DNA of 55,414 bases from Actinomycetota bacterium (GTDB taxonomy: Bacteria > Actinomycetota > CADDZG01 > WHSQ01). The notes under the pieces were generated by a model. That model ran no database searches. It had not been told where the DNA came from and saw only the letters and a list, made by a program, of their open reading frames with translations. This document shows positions 33,717 through 42,990 of this stretch, in pieces; within the stretch, counting starts at the first letter, position 1, and the number at the start of each line of letters is the position of its first letter. The translations under genes were made by a program, and so were the position numbers. The DNA lies in the NCBI GenBank assembly GCA_009377815.1, contig WHTI01000005.1:1-55414 (forward strand), given 5' to 3'.

Positions 33717-34526
33717 CTAAGCCAGCTCCACCTTGAGGTCGGCATCCTGGAAAGCCAGTATGCGGCAGATCGACGCTTCGCCGCCTACCAGCTTCCACGG
33801 GAAGGCACCGATCAAGCAACGCTCGTTGGCTACCTTCTCGAGATCGCCGCCGACGTTCTCGGCGTGGATGATGCCTTTGGGAAACAATCTGTAGTGGGCC
33901 GGCCAATAGGTTTCTTCCACCACGCGGCCGCTCGCGTGCGTGTATGTGAACGGCGGGAAGAACTCCTCGCAGGTCTTACCGATGCTCTTCTCGAACTGAG
34001 CTCTTAGGTCGGGGCGCATCGCCCGGATAGACGTCCACATCGGGTGATCGCCGGAGCCGCAATCCACCCCCCACCAGGACAGCTCCATGTCCATCATCCA
34101 TTCCAGAAGCTCCATGCCCGGACCGGGATGCATGTTCATGTAACGGTTGATGTCCTGCTTGGGGCCGCCCTGGTAGTAATCCTTGTAGCCGGTGAACAGG
34201 ATCAGCACGTCGTGCTTCTTCACCTCGACCTTGGAGGTGATCATCTCCGTGGTGATCACCGTCCAGTCCTCCACGTCCGCGCGCAAGTCAACGACGACGC
34301 CCTCGTGGATCAACTTATCGAGGGGTTCGGAGGCGATGTCCTTGCCGCCATCGAACCCGTGCATCTCCGCGTCGATATGCGTCCCCACGTGAAGCGCGGT
34401 CTCGATCGCCTGCGACACGATCCGCTGCGTGTGGAAGTTCTGTGTGTAGTAGAGCTTGGGTCCCGGATACCCCGTCCATCCTGGGGTGTGGATACTCCAT
34501 GGATGCGTTAGATCGACAACCTTCAT
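33717..34526 (-). CDS. Cyclase/kynurenine-formamidase-family hydrolase
   Basis: Metal-dependent hydrolase of 269 aa in the KynB/cyclase family. The signature HVGTHIDAEMH (residues 46-56) carries the metal ligands, and VDLTHPWSIHTPGWTGYPG is the usual N-terminal strand. Members hydrolyse N-formyl amides, isatin or other cyclic or linear amides. It starts by ATGA overlap with the upstream coxL gene and is followed without a gap by coxD, so it is an integral member of the Mo-hydroxylase operon and plausibly hydrolyses the oxidised product. Confidence 0.85.
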   Translation of the reverse strand: MKVVDLTHPWSIHTPGWTGYPGPKLYYTQNFHTQRIVSQAIETALHVGTHIDAEMHGFDGGKDIASEPLDKLIHEGVVVDLRADVEDWTVITTEMITSKVEVKKHDVLILFTGYKDYYQGGPKQDINRYMNMHPGPGMELLEWMMDMELSWWGVDCGSGDHPMWTSIRAMRPDLRAQFEKSIGKTCEEFFPPFTYTHASGRVVEETYWPAHYRLFPKGIIHAENVGGDLEKVANERCLIGAFPWKLVGGEASICRILAFQDADLKVELA

Positions 34527-36838
34527 CGCTCACCTTTCTCTCTAGGACTTCGTTGGATGTTGCAGATCACTTTTCGCAGACGCTCCGGTGACACGGGGAG
34601 ACGGGTAACCGCCCCGGGCGCGTCCAGGGCATCGTCGATCGCAGCCGCCACGGCCGCACCGAACGCGGTGGTACCCCCCTCCCCCGCTCCCTTGACGCCC
34701 ATGGGATTAAGCGGGGTGGGCGCATCTTCGAGCAGAAGCACATCGACCGGCGGCATCTCGGTCACGGTGGGCAGCAAGTAGTCCATGAAACTCGTCGCGA
34801 GCGGCTGCCCGTCGTCCGAGTACACGAACTCCTCGAGCAGGGCGCCACCCAACCCTTGGGCGGCTCCCCCCACGATCTGGCCCCGGACCAGCATCGGGTT
34901 CACGGCCTTCCCGATGTCGTAGGCGACTACGTATCTGAGGATCTCAACCCCGCCTGTCCACTCGTCAACCCTCACTAGAGCCGCATGCACCCCGTAGGGA
35001 TAGGTCATGTGTTCGGTGGTGAACCAGGCCTCCGCCGAAAGCGTCGGAACCATTCCGGTTCGCTTGGCTCCTGAAGGATCGAGTGAACGCGCGACCTCGG
35101 CCAACGACACCCGGCGTTCTGGAGCTCCAACCACTTCGAGGTTGCCTGCAACCATCCCGATGTCGGCCGGATCGGCTTCGAGTAGATGGGCAGCCGCTTC
35201 CCGGGCCTTGACCAGAAGCGCCCGAGCAGCCATCTGGGTTGCGGTCCCCGTCATGACCGTGACCCGGCTGGCGAAGGCGCCGAGACCGTAGTCGATCTCG
35301 TCGGTCTGTCCATGAACGACCCTGATCCCATCCACCGACACGTCGAGAACGTCTCCGCAGACCTGCGCGATCGCAGTTTCAACACCCTGCCCCATAGAGG
35401 CCGCTCCGGTTACGACCCGGATCCCACCATCGTCGTCAACGTCGATCCGAGCGCCTTCGTAGGGGCCGAGGCCGCTCTTCTCGACGAAGAACGCGAATCC
35501 CAGTCCGACCCACTCTTCGGAGGCGCGACGTTCGTCGAGTTCCGCGCACAGGCCTTTGTCATCCACGTACGCCAAGGTCTTTTCGAGGATCGACGGATAG
35601 TCGCCCGAGTCGTACTCCATCTCGGTCCCGAGGGCGCGGATCGGCCGCGCGAAGGGCATGTCCTCGTGAGCGATAAGGTTCCGTCGTCTGGTCACGATTG
35701 GGTCCTCGCCGAGTTCTGCGGCGACAGCGTCCAGCAGCCTCTCGCGCGCGAACGTGCCCTCGTAGCGACCAGGCGCTCGATAGGTTCCGGCCGGGGTCTT
35801 GTTGGTCAGCCTGATATGACCGCGGCATTCGTATGCTGGGATCACGTAAGGCCCGGGAAGCATCGCGGCCGTCAGGTTCGGTACGGTCGCGGCATGGCTT
35901 CTGACGTAGGCCCCTTGATCGAGCCAGAACTCATCCCGAACGGCGGTGATGAACCCATCTGCATCGACGGCTGCCTCGATGACATGAACCTGGTCGCGGG
36001 AGTGGTTGGTTGCCACGAGATGCTCCTTGCGATCCTCGATCCACTTGACGGGTGCGTTCAAACGGAGAGCGGCAAGGCATACGAGCACGTCTTCCGGGTA
36101 TAGCTCGCCTCGCACGCCAAAGCCACCCCCAACGTGCCCCTCGCGCAGGACCACGTCGTCGATGCCAAGTCCCAGCATCAACGCGATAGCTTGTCGATTG
36201 TAGTGAGGCACCTTGGCGGCGCCGTACATGACGATGCGGCCATGATGCTCGCGCACCGCCAGCGCTCCCCTCGTCTCCATCGGAACACCGGTGTGACGAC
36301 CGACAGACACCTCGACCGTGACCCGCCGGTGCGCAGCCGCAAAGGCTGCCTCAACATCTCCGTACGAGACGTTGACGAGCGCCGCCTCCGTGTCGCTGTC
36401 TTCGTCGAAGGGAGCAGGGTCGGCCCTGGGGTCCACCACGACATCGAGCTCGTCGAAGTCCACGAAGACGAGGTCGGCTGCATCCTCTGCCGCGTAGGGA
36501 TCGCGCGCGAAGACCGCAGCAAGCGGCTCGCCGACGTAGCGCACCTCACGCTCCGCAAGGATCGGCTGCCGGTAGGGATAGAGATCGGTGAGCCCCTCCT
36601 GCCGAAAGTCGATCGGGGGTATCTCAGCCGTGTCTCTCCCCGTCCAGATCGCGACGACGCCGGGAAGCTCAAGGGCGGCTTCCACATCGATGTGGGTTAT
36701 CCGTGCGTGCGCGACCGGGGACCGAACGATCCGCATGTGCAGCTCACCCGCCATCGTGATATCTGCCACGAAACGACCCCTTCCGGTGATGAGAGGCGGA
36801 TCCTCAACCCGAGGGATCGATCGCCCTAGCAACCTCAC
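34523..36838 (-). CDS. coxL: CoxL-like molybdenum hydroxylase large subunit
   Basis: Mo-cofactor subunit of the xanthine-dehydrogenase/CoxL superfamily, about 771 aa. The start domain has IPRVEDPPLITGRGRFVADI, then GHVGGGFGVRG, the active-site loop NKTPAGTYRAPGRYEGTF, GAASMGQGVETAIAQV and the catalytic Glu in GVKGAGEGGTTAFGAA. The loop TYRAPGR is neither AYxCSFR (form I CO dehydrogenase) nor AYRGAGR, so CO is unlikely to be the substrate. The GTG at 36838 overlaps the coxS stop (GTGA); the frame open to 36898 is shadow. It is paralogous to the gene at 40693. Confidence 0.89.
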   Translation of the reverse strand: MRLLGRSIPRVEDPPLITGRGRFVADITMAGELHMRIVRSPVAHARITHIDVEAALELPGVVAIWTGRDTAEIPPIDFRQEGLTDLYPYRQPILAEREVRYVGEPLAAVFARDPYAAEDAADLVFVDFDELDVVVDPRADPAPFDEDSDTEAALVNVSYGDVEAAFAAAHRRVTVEVSVGRHTGVPMETRGALAVREHHGRIVMYGAAKVPHYNRQAIALMLGLGIDDVVLREGHVGGGFGVRGELYPEDVLVCLAALRLNAPVKWIEDRKEHLVATNHSRDQVHVIEAAVDADGFITAVRDEFWLDQGAYVRSHAATVPNLTAAMLPGPYVIPAYECRGHIRLTNKTPAGTYRAPGRYEGTFARERLLDAVAAELGEDPIVTRRRNLIAHEDMPFARPIRALGTEMEYDSGDYPSILEKTLAYVDDKGLCAELDERRASEEWVGLGFAFFVEKSGLGPYEGARIDVDDDGGIRVVTGAASMGQGVETAIAQVCGDVLDVSVDGIRVVHGQTDEIDYGLGAFASRVTVMTGTATQMAARALLVKAREAAAHLLEADPADIGMVAGNLEVVGAPERRVSLAEVARSLDPSGAKRTGMVPTLSAEAWFTTEHMTYPYGVHAALVRVDEWTGGVEILRYVVAYDIGKAVNPMLVRGQIVGGAAQGLGGALLEEFVYSDDGQPLATSFMDYLLPTVTEMPPVDVLLLEDAPTPLNPMGVKGAGEGGTTAFGAAVAAAIDDALDAPGAVTRLPVSPERLRKVICNIQRSPREKGER

Positions 36839-37308
36839 CCCCGCATCTCCTCCGCCGCCGCCTTCACCGCGATAAGGATGTTCTGGTAACCCGTGCACCT
36901 GCAGAGATTGGAGGAAAGGACTTCGCGCAGGGCCTCGTCATCGATGTCGGGCTCCTGCTCGAGCACGCTCGTGGCCAGCATCAGGAAACCTGGAGTGCAG
37001 AAACCGCACTGTAGGCCGTGGTGCTCCCAGAATGCCTTCTGCACAGGATGGAGGTCATCGCCGTCCGCCAACCCCTCAACCGTGCGGAGCGGAACGCCGT
37101 TGCACTGAACCGCGAACATCAAACAGGACCTGACCGGCTGCCCGTCCATCAACACCGTGCACGCGCCGCACACCCCATGCTCACATCCGAGATGCGTCCC
37201 GGTTAGACCGCATTCCTCGCGGATCGCGTCTGCCAGCGTCTTCCGTGCCTCGACGAAGATCTCGTGCTCACTGCCGTTGATGTTGAGTGTCACCTGATGC
37301 TTCATCAT
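36835..37308 (-). CDS. coxS: CoxS-like [2Fe-2S] subunit
   Basis: Electron-transfer subunit of the Mo-hydroxylase, 157 aa. The plant-type [2Fe-2S] ligands are Cys42, Cys47, Cys50 and Cys62 (GCEHGVCGAC...SC), and the proximal cluster uses Cys101, Cys104, Cys136 and Cys138 (QCGFC...CRC). It is the only small subunit of this operon and is flanked by two large-subunit genes with 4-bp overlaps on each side (GTGA and ATGA), so it may be shared by both. A second, separate coxS is at 47989. Confidence 0.93.
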   Translation of the reverse strand: MMKHQVTLNINGSEHEIFVEARKTLADAIREECGLTGTHLGCEHGVCGACTVLMDGQPVRSCLMFAVQCNGVPLRTVEGLADGDDLHPVQKAFWEHHGLQCGFCTPGFLMLATSVLEQEPDIDDEALREVLSSNLCRCTGYQNILIAVKAAAEEMRG

Positions 37309-39611
37309 GCCCCCTGCGCTCGAGCTATGTGCCGACGTACACGTTCGGGTGTAGCGGGATTCTCGTTCAGGACAACACCCAGCGGGCGCAGCGCATCATT
37401 GATCGCGTTGATCACTGCGGCCGGAGCGCCGATCGCTCCACCCTCGCCCAGACCCTTGGCTCCAGTGATCGTTGCATCGGAGATCGAAACAAGATGCTCG
37501 ATCTCTATCAGTGGCATCTCCGACATGGTCGGAGGGAGATAGTCCATCAACGAAGTTGTCAGGAGGTTGCCATTCTCGTCGTAGACAAGTTCCTCGAAGA
37601 GGGCGCTCGCGATTCCTTGGGCGACCCCCCCGTGGACCTGACCGTCGGCGATCAGCGGGTTGATAAGGATCCCGGCGTCCTCGACCACGAGGAAGCGCCG
37701 TATCTGGACGGCTCCGGTTTCGAGGTCGACCTCTACAACCGCCGCGTGGCACGCGTTCGAGAAAGTGCCGTGAGGGTCGTAGGTGGCGGAGACGCTCAGG
37801 CCCGGCGTGCTTCCCAGGCTCAACTGGTTGCTCTTGTGGTAGGCGATCCGAGCGAGTTTGCTCATCTCGACCGCAACATCGGTTCCACGCACCTTGACGC
37901 TCCCTTCGGAGAACTCCATATCCTCGACCGCGGCCTCTAACTCGTTCGCCGCGATGGCGGCCAGCTTCGCTCGCATGTCGTGAGATGCCAACTTGCTTGC
38001 ACCACCTGCGAGCACAGCTGATCGGCTTGCGAACGTTCCCCATCCGTACGGAGTGCGGTCGGTATCCCCTTGCACGATGCGGACGTTCTCCGGCCTAACA
38101 CCGAGTTCGTCGGCTACCAACTGCGAGAGGCTAGTTTCGAGCCCCTGTCCGTGCGATGACGCGCCGACTCTGACCTCGACGAAGCCGGAGGGGTCCATCG
38201 TCATCTCGACAGTCTCAAAACCGGGCGTGATGTCCATGCTGCGGGCGGCGAACGCGGACGTCCCGTACCCCGTTCGTTCGGAGAAGGTCGAGAGACCGAG
38301 TCCGATGTACTTTCCCTTGGTGAGCGATTCCTCTTGCTCTTTGCGGAATCCATCGAGGTCGATCAACTCGACGGCCCGGTCGAGCGACTCGATGTACGTG
38401 GCCTGGTCATAGACAAGGCCCATCACCGACGTATACGGGAACTCCGTCACCAGATTCCTCCGACGGATCTCCACCTCGGAGACACCTATGCGGTTGGCCG
38501 CCTCGTCCATGAGCCGCTCGAGAGTCATGGTGATGACCGGGCGCGACACTCCTCGGTAGGGCGCTATCGGACATGCGTTGGTCGTCACCGCACGTGCCCT
38601 GACGGAATACTCGCGGAAGTCATACGGGCCCGGCATCTCAGCCATCGCCATCAATGCCTCGACCCCGCAGGTCACCGGATAGCAGGAAAACGCTCCGACG
38701 TTGCAACGAATGTCGGCCTCCAGTGCGACGAGCTTTCCGTCATCGTCGAACGCTCCGGTAACGAGATAGTGCTGGTCGCGTGAATGGAAGGAGGAGGTGA
38801 AGTTCTCTCGCCGGTCCTCGATCCAAGCGACCGCCATCCGGTAGCGACGCGCTGCCCACACGGCCACGACGTCCTCTACGGCGAGGCAGTACTTCTGACC
38901 GAAGCCTCCGCCCACATCAGGGGCAACCACGCGTAGATCTGCCTCCGGGATCCCCAACACATCCGCGATCGCGGTCCTGATCACGTGTGGTGCCTGGGTT
39001 CCTGCCGAAAGGGTCACCCTTCCGGTAGAGGCATCGAATGCTGCATGGCCGCCTCGGGTCTCAAGCGGCATCGCGCTCTGACGGCTCGAGCGGATATCCA
39101 CCGACACTTTGAAAGGCGCCGGCTCGAACGCTTCGGTGAAGCCGGGCGTCGTCATGTTCGAGTCGATGATCGAATTCCCCGGCACGTGCTCGTGCACCAG
39201 CGGAGCGTCGGGCGACAACGCGTTATCGAGACCCACGACCGGATCCAACGGATCGATTTCCAGGAAGACCTGGTCGGCGAAGTCCTCGGCTTCCTCGGCG
39301 GTGGGCGCGATCACCGCGGCCACCGCCTGTCCGGCGAAGTGAACCTCCGTCAGCGGCAGGACCGGCTGTTCGACTGCTATGAAGTCGTCCCGATGAAGGA
39401 GTGGCATGACCGTTCCCACACCTTCCAGATCGCGCCCCGTGATCACGCTCGCTCCCTTGGGTATCTCGATGTCCAAGATCTTGCCGCGAGCGACGGGACT
39501 CCTAACGAAACGCATCGCCGCCGACCCACTGGCAATGTCGCCGACGAAACGACCCTCGCCGCGCAGCAGCGCGGCATCCTCAAACCTACGGAGTCGTCGG
39601 CCAACCCACAT
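37305..39611 (-). CDS. coxL: CoxL-like molybdenum hydroxylase large subunit, divergent paralog
   Basis: Mo subunit of 768 aa. RRFEDAALLRGEGRFVGDI is at the start, APDVGGGFGQKYCLAVEDV follows, the active-site loop is NACPIAPYRGVSRPVITMTL, then SSHGQGLETSLSQLV and the catalytic Glu in GAKGLGEGGAIGAPAA. The loop PYRGVSRP differs from the TYRAPGR loop of the adjacent large subunit, so the two probably accept different substrates or act in sequence. The ATG at 39611 is 6 bp after the coxM stop. It shares coxM and coxS with the gene at 34523. Confidence 0.9.
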   Translation of the reverse strand: MWVGRRLRRFEDAALLRGEGRFVGDIASGSAAMRFVRSPVARGKILDIEIPKGASVITGRDLEGVGTVMPLLHRDDFIAVEQPVLPLTEVHFAGQAVAAVIAPTAEEAEDFADQVFLEIDPLDPVVGLDNALSPDAPLVHEHVPGNSIIDSNMTTPGFTEAFEPAPFKVSVDIRSSRQSAMPLETRGGHAAFDASTGRVTLSAGTQAPHVIRTAIADVLGIPEADLRVVAPDVGGGFGQKYCLAVEDVVAVWAARRYRMAVAWIEDRRENFTSSFHSRDQHYLVTGAFDDDGKLVALEADIRCNVGAFSCYPVTCGVEALMAMAEMPGPYDFREYSVRARAVTTNACPIAPYRGVSRPVITMTLERLMDEAANRIGVSEVEIRRRNLVTEFPYTSVMGLVYDQATYIESLDRAVELIDLDGFRKEQEESLTKGKYIGLGLSTFSERTGYGTSAFAARSMDITPGFETVEMTMDPSGFVEVRVGASSHGQGLETSLSQLVADELGVRPENVRIVQGDTDRTPYGWGTFASRSAVLAGGASKLASHDMRAKLAAIAANELEAAVEDMEFSEGSVKVRGTDVAVEMSKLARIAYHKSNQLSLGSTPGLSVSATYDPHGTFSNACHAAVVEVDLETGAVQIRRFLVVEDAGILINPLIADGQVHGGVAQGIASALFEELVYDENGNLLTTSLMDYLPPTMSEMPLIEIEHLVSISDATITGAKGLGEGGAIGAPAAVINAINDALRPLGVVLNENPATPERVRRHIARAQGA

Positions 39612-39617
39612 GTTTGT

Positions 39618-40475
39618 TTAGTGCTCCGTCGAAGCTTGGAGCGACCGACGCGTTAGAACCCGGACTAGATCACGTCGGTATTCGGGGGAGCCGTGGATGT
39701 CGCCCATCGGCTCGACATCGCCGGCGGCGGCCTCGCCGGCTTCGGCGAAGAGTTCGCCACTCGGAACGTTCCCCTGCAGCACTGCCTCTGCCGCCGGAGA
39801 CCGTAACGGGGTCCCACCGACACTCCCAAGGGCGATCCTTGCCGTCGAGATGCGTCCCCCTTCGACGTCCAACACGGAGGAGGCAGCCACGATGGCGAAG
39901 TCCCCGGCGCGCCGGCTGAACTCGACGAAACCGATCTTTGCCGCCGGGTTAAGTAACGGCAGTCTTGCTTCGGTAAGCAACTCGTCCGGTTCCAGAGCGG
40001 TGGAGAACACGGTCTTGAAGAAGTTGGATGCCGTGATCTCGCGTTGTCCCCTCACGCTCGATGCCACCATCGTGGCGTCGAGAAGGGTAGCGATCATGCA
40101 CCACTCTGCCGCAGGGTCCGCGTGGGCGAGGCTCCCGCCGAAGGTGCCGCGTATCCTGATCGGGCGATGTCCGACTTTGCGAGCCGCAAGAGCGAGAAGG
40201 TGTCCGAGGGGGCCGTCGGTCACCGGCCGCTCGAACCGTACGTGCCGGGCCAGCGTGCCGATCACGAGATGATCGCTCGAACTGGTTACAGAGTCGATGC
40301 CCCCGATCCCGTTGATGTCTACCAACACGGCGGGCCGGGCGAGGCGGAAGTTCATGCTGGGCACAAGGCTCTGCCCGCCCGCGAGAACCTTTCCCTCGTC
40401 TCCAACCTCGGCCAGGATGCTCAGGGCTTCCTCGAGTTCTCGAGGTGCTCGGTATTCGAATTTCGCCGGCTTCAT
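39618..40475 (-). CDS. coxM: CoxM-like FAD-binding subunit
   Basis: FAD subunit of the Mo-hydroxylase, 285 aa, normal length. Both FAD motifs are visible: LAGGQSLVPSMNFRLARP near residues 31-48 and GTFGGSLAHADPAAEW near 111-126. The C-terminal CO_deh_flav_C domain follows (FVEFSRRAGDFAIVAAS). It is the first gene of the minus-strand operon and the only CoxM in the window, so both large subunits here, and perhaps the divergent one at 40693, must use it. Confidence 0.93.
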   Translation of the reverse strand: MKPAKFEYRAPRELEEALSILAEVGDEGKVLAGGQSLVPSMNFRLARPAVLVDINGIGGIDSVTSSSDHLVIGTLARHVRFERPVTDGPLGHLLALAARKVGHRPIRIRGTFGGSLAHADPAAEWCMIATLLDATMVASSVRGQREITASNFFKTVFSTALEPDELLTEARLPLLNPAAKIGFVEFSRRAGDFAIVAASSVLDVEGGRISTARIALGSVGGTPLRSPAAEAVLQGNVPSGELFAEAGEAAAGDVEPMGDIHGSPEYRRDLVRVLTRRSLQASTEH

Positions 40476-40692
40476 CTGGTCGCCATCCTATCTGCGGGGA
40501 CTTCAAATATAGTCAAGTTCATCGAACAAGGGTGAAATCGCGGGACCCACGCAGTCGAGGAGGAAGAGTGCCACCCATGGAAACGAACCTTGCGGGCGGT
40601 GGCGTTGCTTACCCCGATGGCATCACGTGTCGTTCCGACGCCATGGATGGGGCCGGTCCCGGAAGCACGGCCTCCCATCGCGGAGGCGCACA
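40476..40692. promoter_or_regulatory. Divergent promoter region between coxM and the third coxL
   Basis: This 217-bp region is shared by the minus-strand cox operon and the plus-strand operon. AT-rich caaatatagtcaagttc (40504-40520) is the best promoter or operator candidate; its TATAGTC matches the first 7 bases of the element at 9665. On the minus strand it reads as TTGACT followed by ATATTT. No gene was recognised here. Confidence 0.35.
40682..40686 (+). promoter_or_regulatory. Ribosome site deciding a CTG start
   Basis: GGAGG lies exactly 6 nt before CTG at 40693, in the frame of the downstream coxL-like gene. The only canonical in-frame start, GTG at 40627, has no ribosome site and would add 22 basic, non-homologous residues. 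Confidence 0.5.
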
Positions 40693-42990
40693 CTGAGCAC
40701 TCCGAGGACGCGGGTCCGAATCGGCGACTCGCCGAAGAGGGTCGAAGATACACCCCTCATAACGGGCCGCGGGAGCTTCGTCGGAGACCTCCGTCTGGGG
40801 GGGCAACTGAGCGCGATGATCGTGCGTTCCCCGGTCGCCCACGGCACGATACGAAGCATAGAAACATCTGAGGCGCTCGCCCTGCCCGGAGTGGTCGGGA
40901 TCTGGACGGCCGCGGACATCATTTCCGAATTCGGCTCGGTGCCCCTGATCCAACCCCGCGTGTCCTTCGATAAGGCAGTCGTCCCCTACCTGCAGCCGGT
41001 CCTGGCGGTTGACAAGGTGAGATACGTCGGTGAACCGGTTGCACTCATCATCGCAACCGACCGCTACACCGCCGAGGATGCCGACGACCTTGTGTTCGTG
41101 GACATAGATCCGATCGATGCCTGCATCGACACTTCCACAGCGTCTCAGGGAGAGCCCCTATTCCCCGAAGGCAACGAGATCACCGTGCTGACCGGAGGAT
41201 TCGGGGACCTCGCGGTCTTCACGGAATCCCCCGTGATCATCGAAGCCGAGCTAAAGATCGGCCGGCATAGCGGCGTGCCCATGGAAACCCGGGGACTCGT
41301 CGTTCAGCACGACGCGGACTCCCTGATCGTCCACGGTTCGACCAAGGTCCCGCATGCGAACCGAGACCAGCTCGCGAAACACCTCGGGATCAGCCCCAAC
41401 AGGATCCGGATGAAGGAGACGTCGGTCGGTGGTGGCTTCGGTGTGCGGGGCGAGTTCTATCCGGAGGACTTCCTGATCCCCTGGGCCGCGCTGAAGCTCA
41501 AAGGCACGATCTCGTGGATCGAGGATCGCCGCGAGCACTTCCTCGCTGCCAATCAGGCCCGCGAACAAACACATCAGGCCACAATCGCAGGGGACTTGGA
41601 GGGCCGGATCCTCGGGCTACGCTCCGAATTCTTCAACGACATGGGCGCGTACGTGCGGACACACGGCATCCGGATCCCGGACCTGACCCTCTCGATGCTT
41701 CCCGGTCCCTATGACATCGGAGCATACGAAGGCATCGCCCACTGCGTACTAACCAACAAGACGCCGACCGCTACGTATCGAGCTCCGGGTCGCTTCGAAT
41801 CCTGTTTCGTAAGAGAACGCCTGATCGATATGTACGCGGCGAACGTCGGCATCGATCCCATCGAGGTTCGCAGGAAGAACCTGATCCGTCCCGATCAGAT
41901 GCCCTACCGACGGGCCCTGCAATCCACCGGAGAACTCGTGATCTTCAACGAGGGCAACTACGCCAAGCTCCTCGGGGACGTGAAAGCCAAGATCGATATC
42001 CCCGGGATCGTCGCTCGACGTGGGGCGGGAGAGTGGGTCGGCGTCGGCATCGCCATGTTCCTCGAGAAATCGGGTCTGGGACCTTGGGAATCGGGTTCGG
42101 TCGTTGTTTCCAACGACGGCACCATCCTGGTACGAACCGGCTGCAGTTCGGTTGGACAGGGCCTGCGCACGGTCCTCGGGCAGATTGCCGCCGAGACCTT
42201 CGACGTCGATCTCGAGAGGGTTCGTGTAGAGCTCCTCGACACCGAGCACAGCAGCTATGGAACGGGGAGCTACGCGAGCCGTTCCACAGCAACGGGTGGG
42301 AGTGCCGTGCTGCTGGCGGCGCGGCACGTGATCGATACGGCTCGTTCCTTCGCGGCTCCACATCTCGAGGTCGATCGGGACGACCTCGTCGTTCGCGATG
42401 GCGGCCTGGAGGTGGCCGGCGCTCCAGACCTCCGCTTGGGATTCGGAGAGATCGCGAGGATGCTGGGACCAACCTCCAGCCACAGGGGTACGGCCCCCCC
42501 GGGCCTGCGAGCGGAAGAGTTCTTCCACGTCAAGAAACTGACCTATCCCTATGGGTGCCATGCCGCAGTGGTGTCGGTGGACCCCGAGACGGGGCTCCCA
42601 ACGGTCGAACGACTCATACTCGGCTACGACATCGGAAGAGCGATCAACCCGAAACTCGTCGAGGGTCAACTTCACGGAGGGGCCCTGCAGGGCCTCGCCG
42701 GAGCGATCCTCGAACGTTTTTCCTACGACGAGGAGGGAAACCCCTTAGTGACTTCGTTCATGGATTATCTGATGCCAACCATAGCGGAGGCCCCCCAGAT
42801 GACGACGCTCATCACGGAGGACGCCCCGACCGAAACCAATCCCCTAGGCGTCAAGGGCACTGGTGAAGGCGGACTCACCGGCGTTGCCGCCGCGATCGCA
42901 ACTGCGATCGACGACGCTCTGCAAACCTCCGGGCTCGTCACCGAGGTGCCCGTCGACCTTCTAACCCTTACCAAGGCGGTGCGATCGTGA
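40693..42990 (+). CDS. coxL: CoxL-like molybdenum hydroxylase large subunit, probable CTG start
   Basis: Mo subunit of about 765 aa, paralogous to the product of 34523 throughout: SPKRVEDTPLITGRGSFVGD, SVGGGFGVRGEFYPEDF, active-site loop NKTPTATYRAPGRFESCF, CSSVGQGLRTVLGQIA and catalytic Glu in GVKGTGEGGLTGVAAA. A consensus GGAGG sits 6 nt before CTG 40693, whereas GTG at 40627 has no ribosome site. No coxM or coxS gene accompanies it, so it presumably borrows those of the divergent operon. It overlaps the next amidohydrolase gene by 4 bp (GTGA). Confidence 0.85.
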   Translation: MSTPRTRVRIGDSPKRVEDTPLITGRGSFVGDLRLGGQLSAMIVRSPVAHGTIRSIETSEALALPGVVGIWTAADIISEFGSVPLIQPRVSFDKAVVPYLQPVLAVDKVRYVGEPVALIIATDRYTAEDADDLVFVDIDPIDACIDTSTASQGEPLFPEGNEITVLTGGFGDLAVFTESPVIIEAELKIGRHSGVPMETRGLVVQHDADSLIVHGSTKVPHANRDQLAKHLGISPNRIRMKETSVGGGFGVRGEFYPEDFLIPWAALKLKGTISWIEDRREHFLAANQAREQTHQATIAGDLEGRILGLRSEFFNDMGAYVRTHGIRIPDLTLSMLPGPYDIGAYEGIAHCVLTNKTPTATYRAPGRFESCFVRERLIDMYAANVGIDPIEVRRKNLIRPDQMPYRRALQSTGELVIFNEGNYAKLLGDVKAKIDIPGIVARRGAGEWVGVGIAMFLEKSGLGPWESGSVVVSNDGTILVRTGCSSVGQGLRTVLGQIAAETFDVDLERVRVELLDTEHSSYGTGSYASRSTATGGSAVLLAARHVIDTARSFAAPHLEVDRDDLVVRDGGLEVAGAPDLRLGFGEIARMLGPTSSHRGTAPPGLRAEEFFHVKKLTYPYGCHAAVVSVDPETGLPTVERLILGYDIGRAINPKLVEGQLHGGALQGLAGAILERFSYDEEGNPLVTSFMDYLMPTIAEAPQMTTLITEDAPTETNPLGVKGTGEGGLTGVAAAIATAIDDALQTSGLVTEVPVDLLTLTKAVRS

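Noticed and set aside
35186-36103. Plus-strand open frame opposite coxL
   Set aside because: It is a shadow of a conserved Mo-hydroxylase gene with no domain signature.
34523-42990. Operon annotated as aerobic CO dehydrogenase
   Set aside because: No large subunit carries the AYxCSFR loop required for the Cu-Mo CO-oxidising site.
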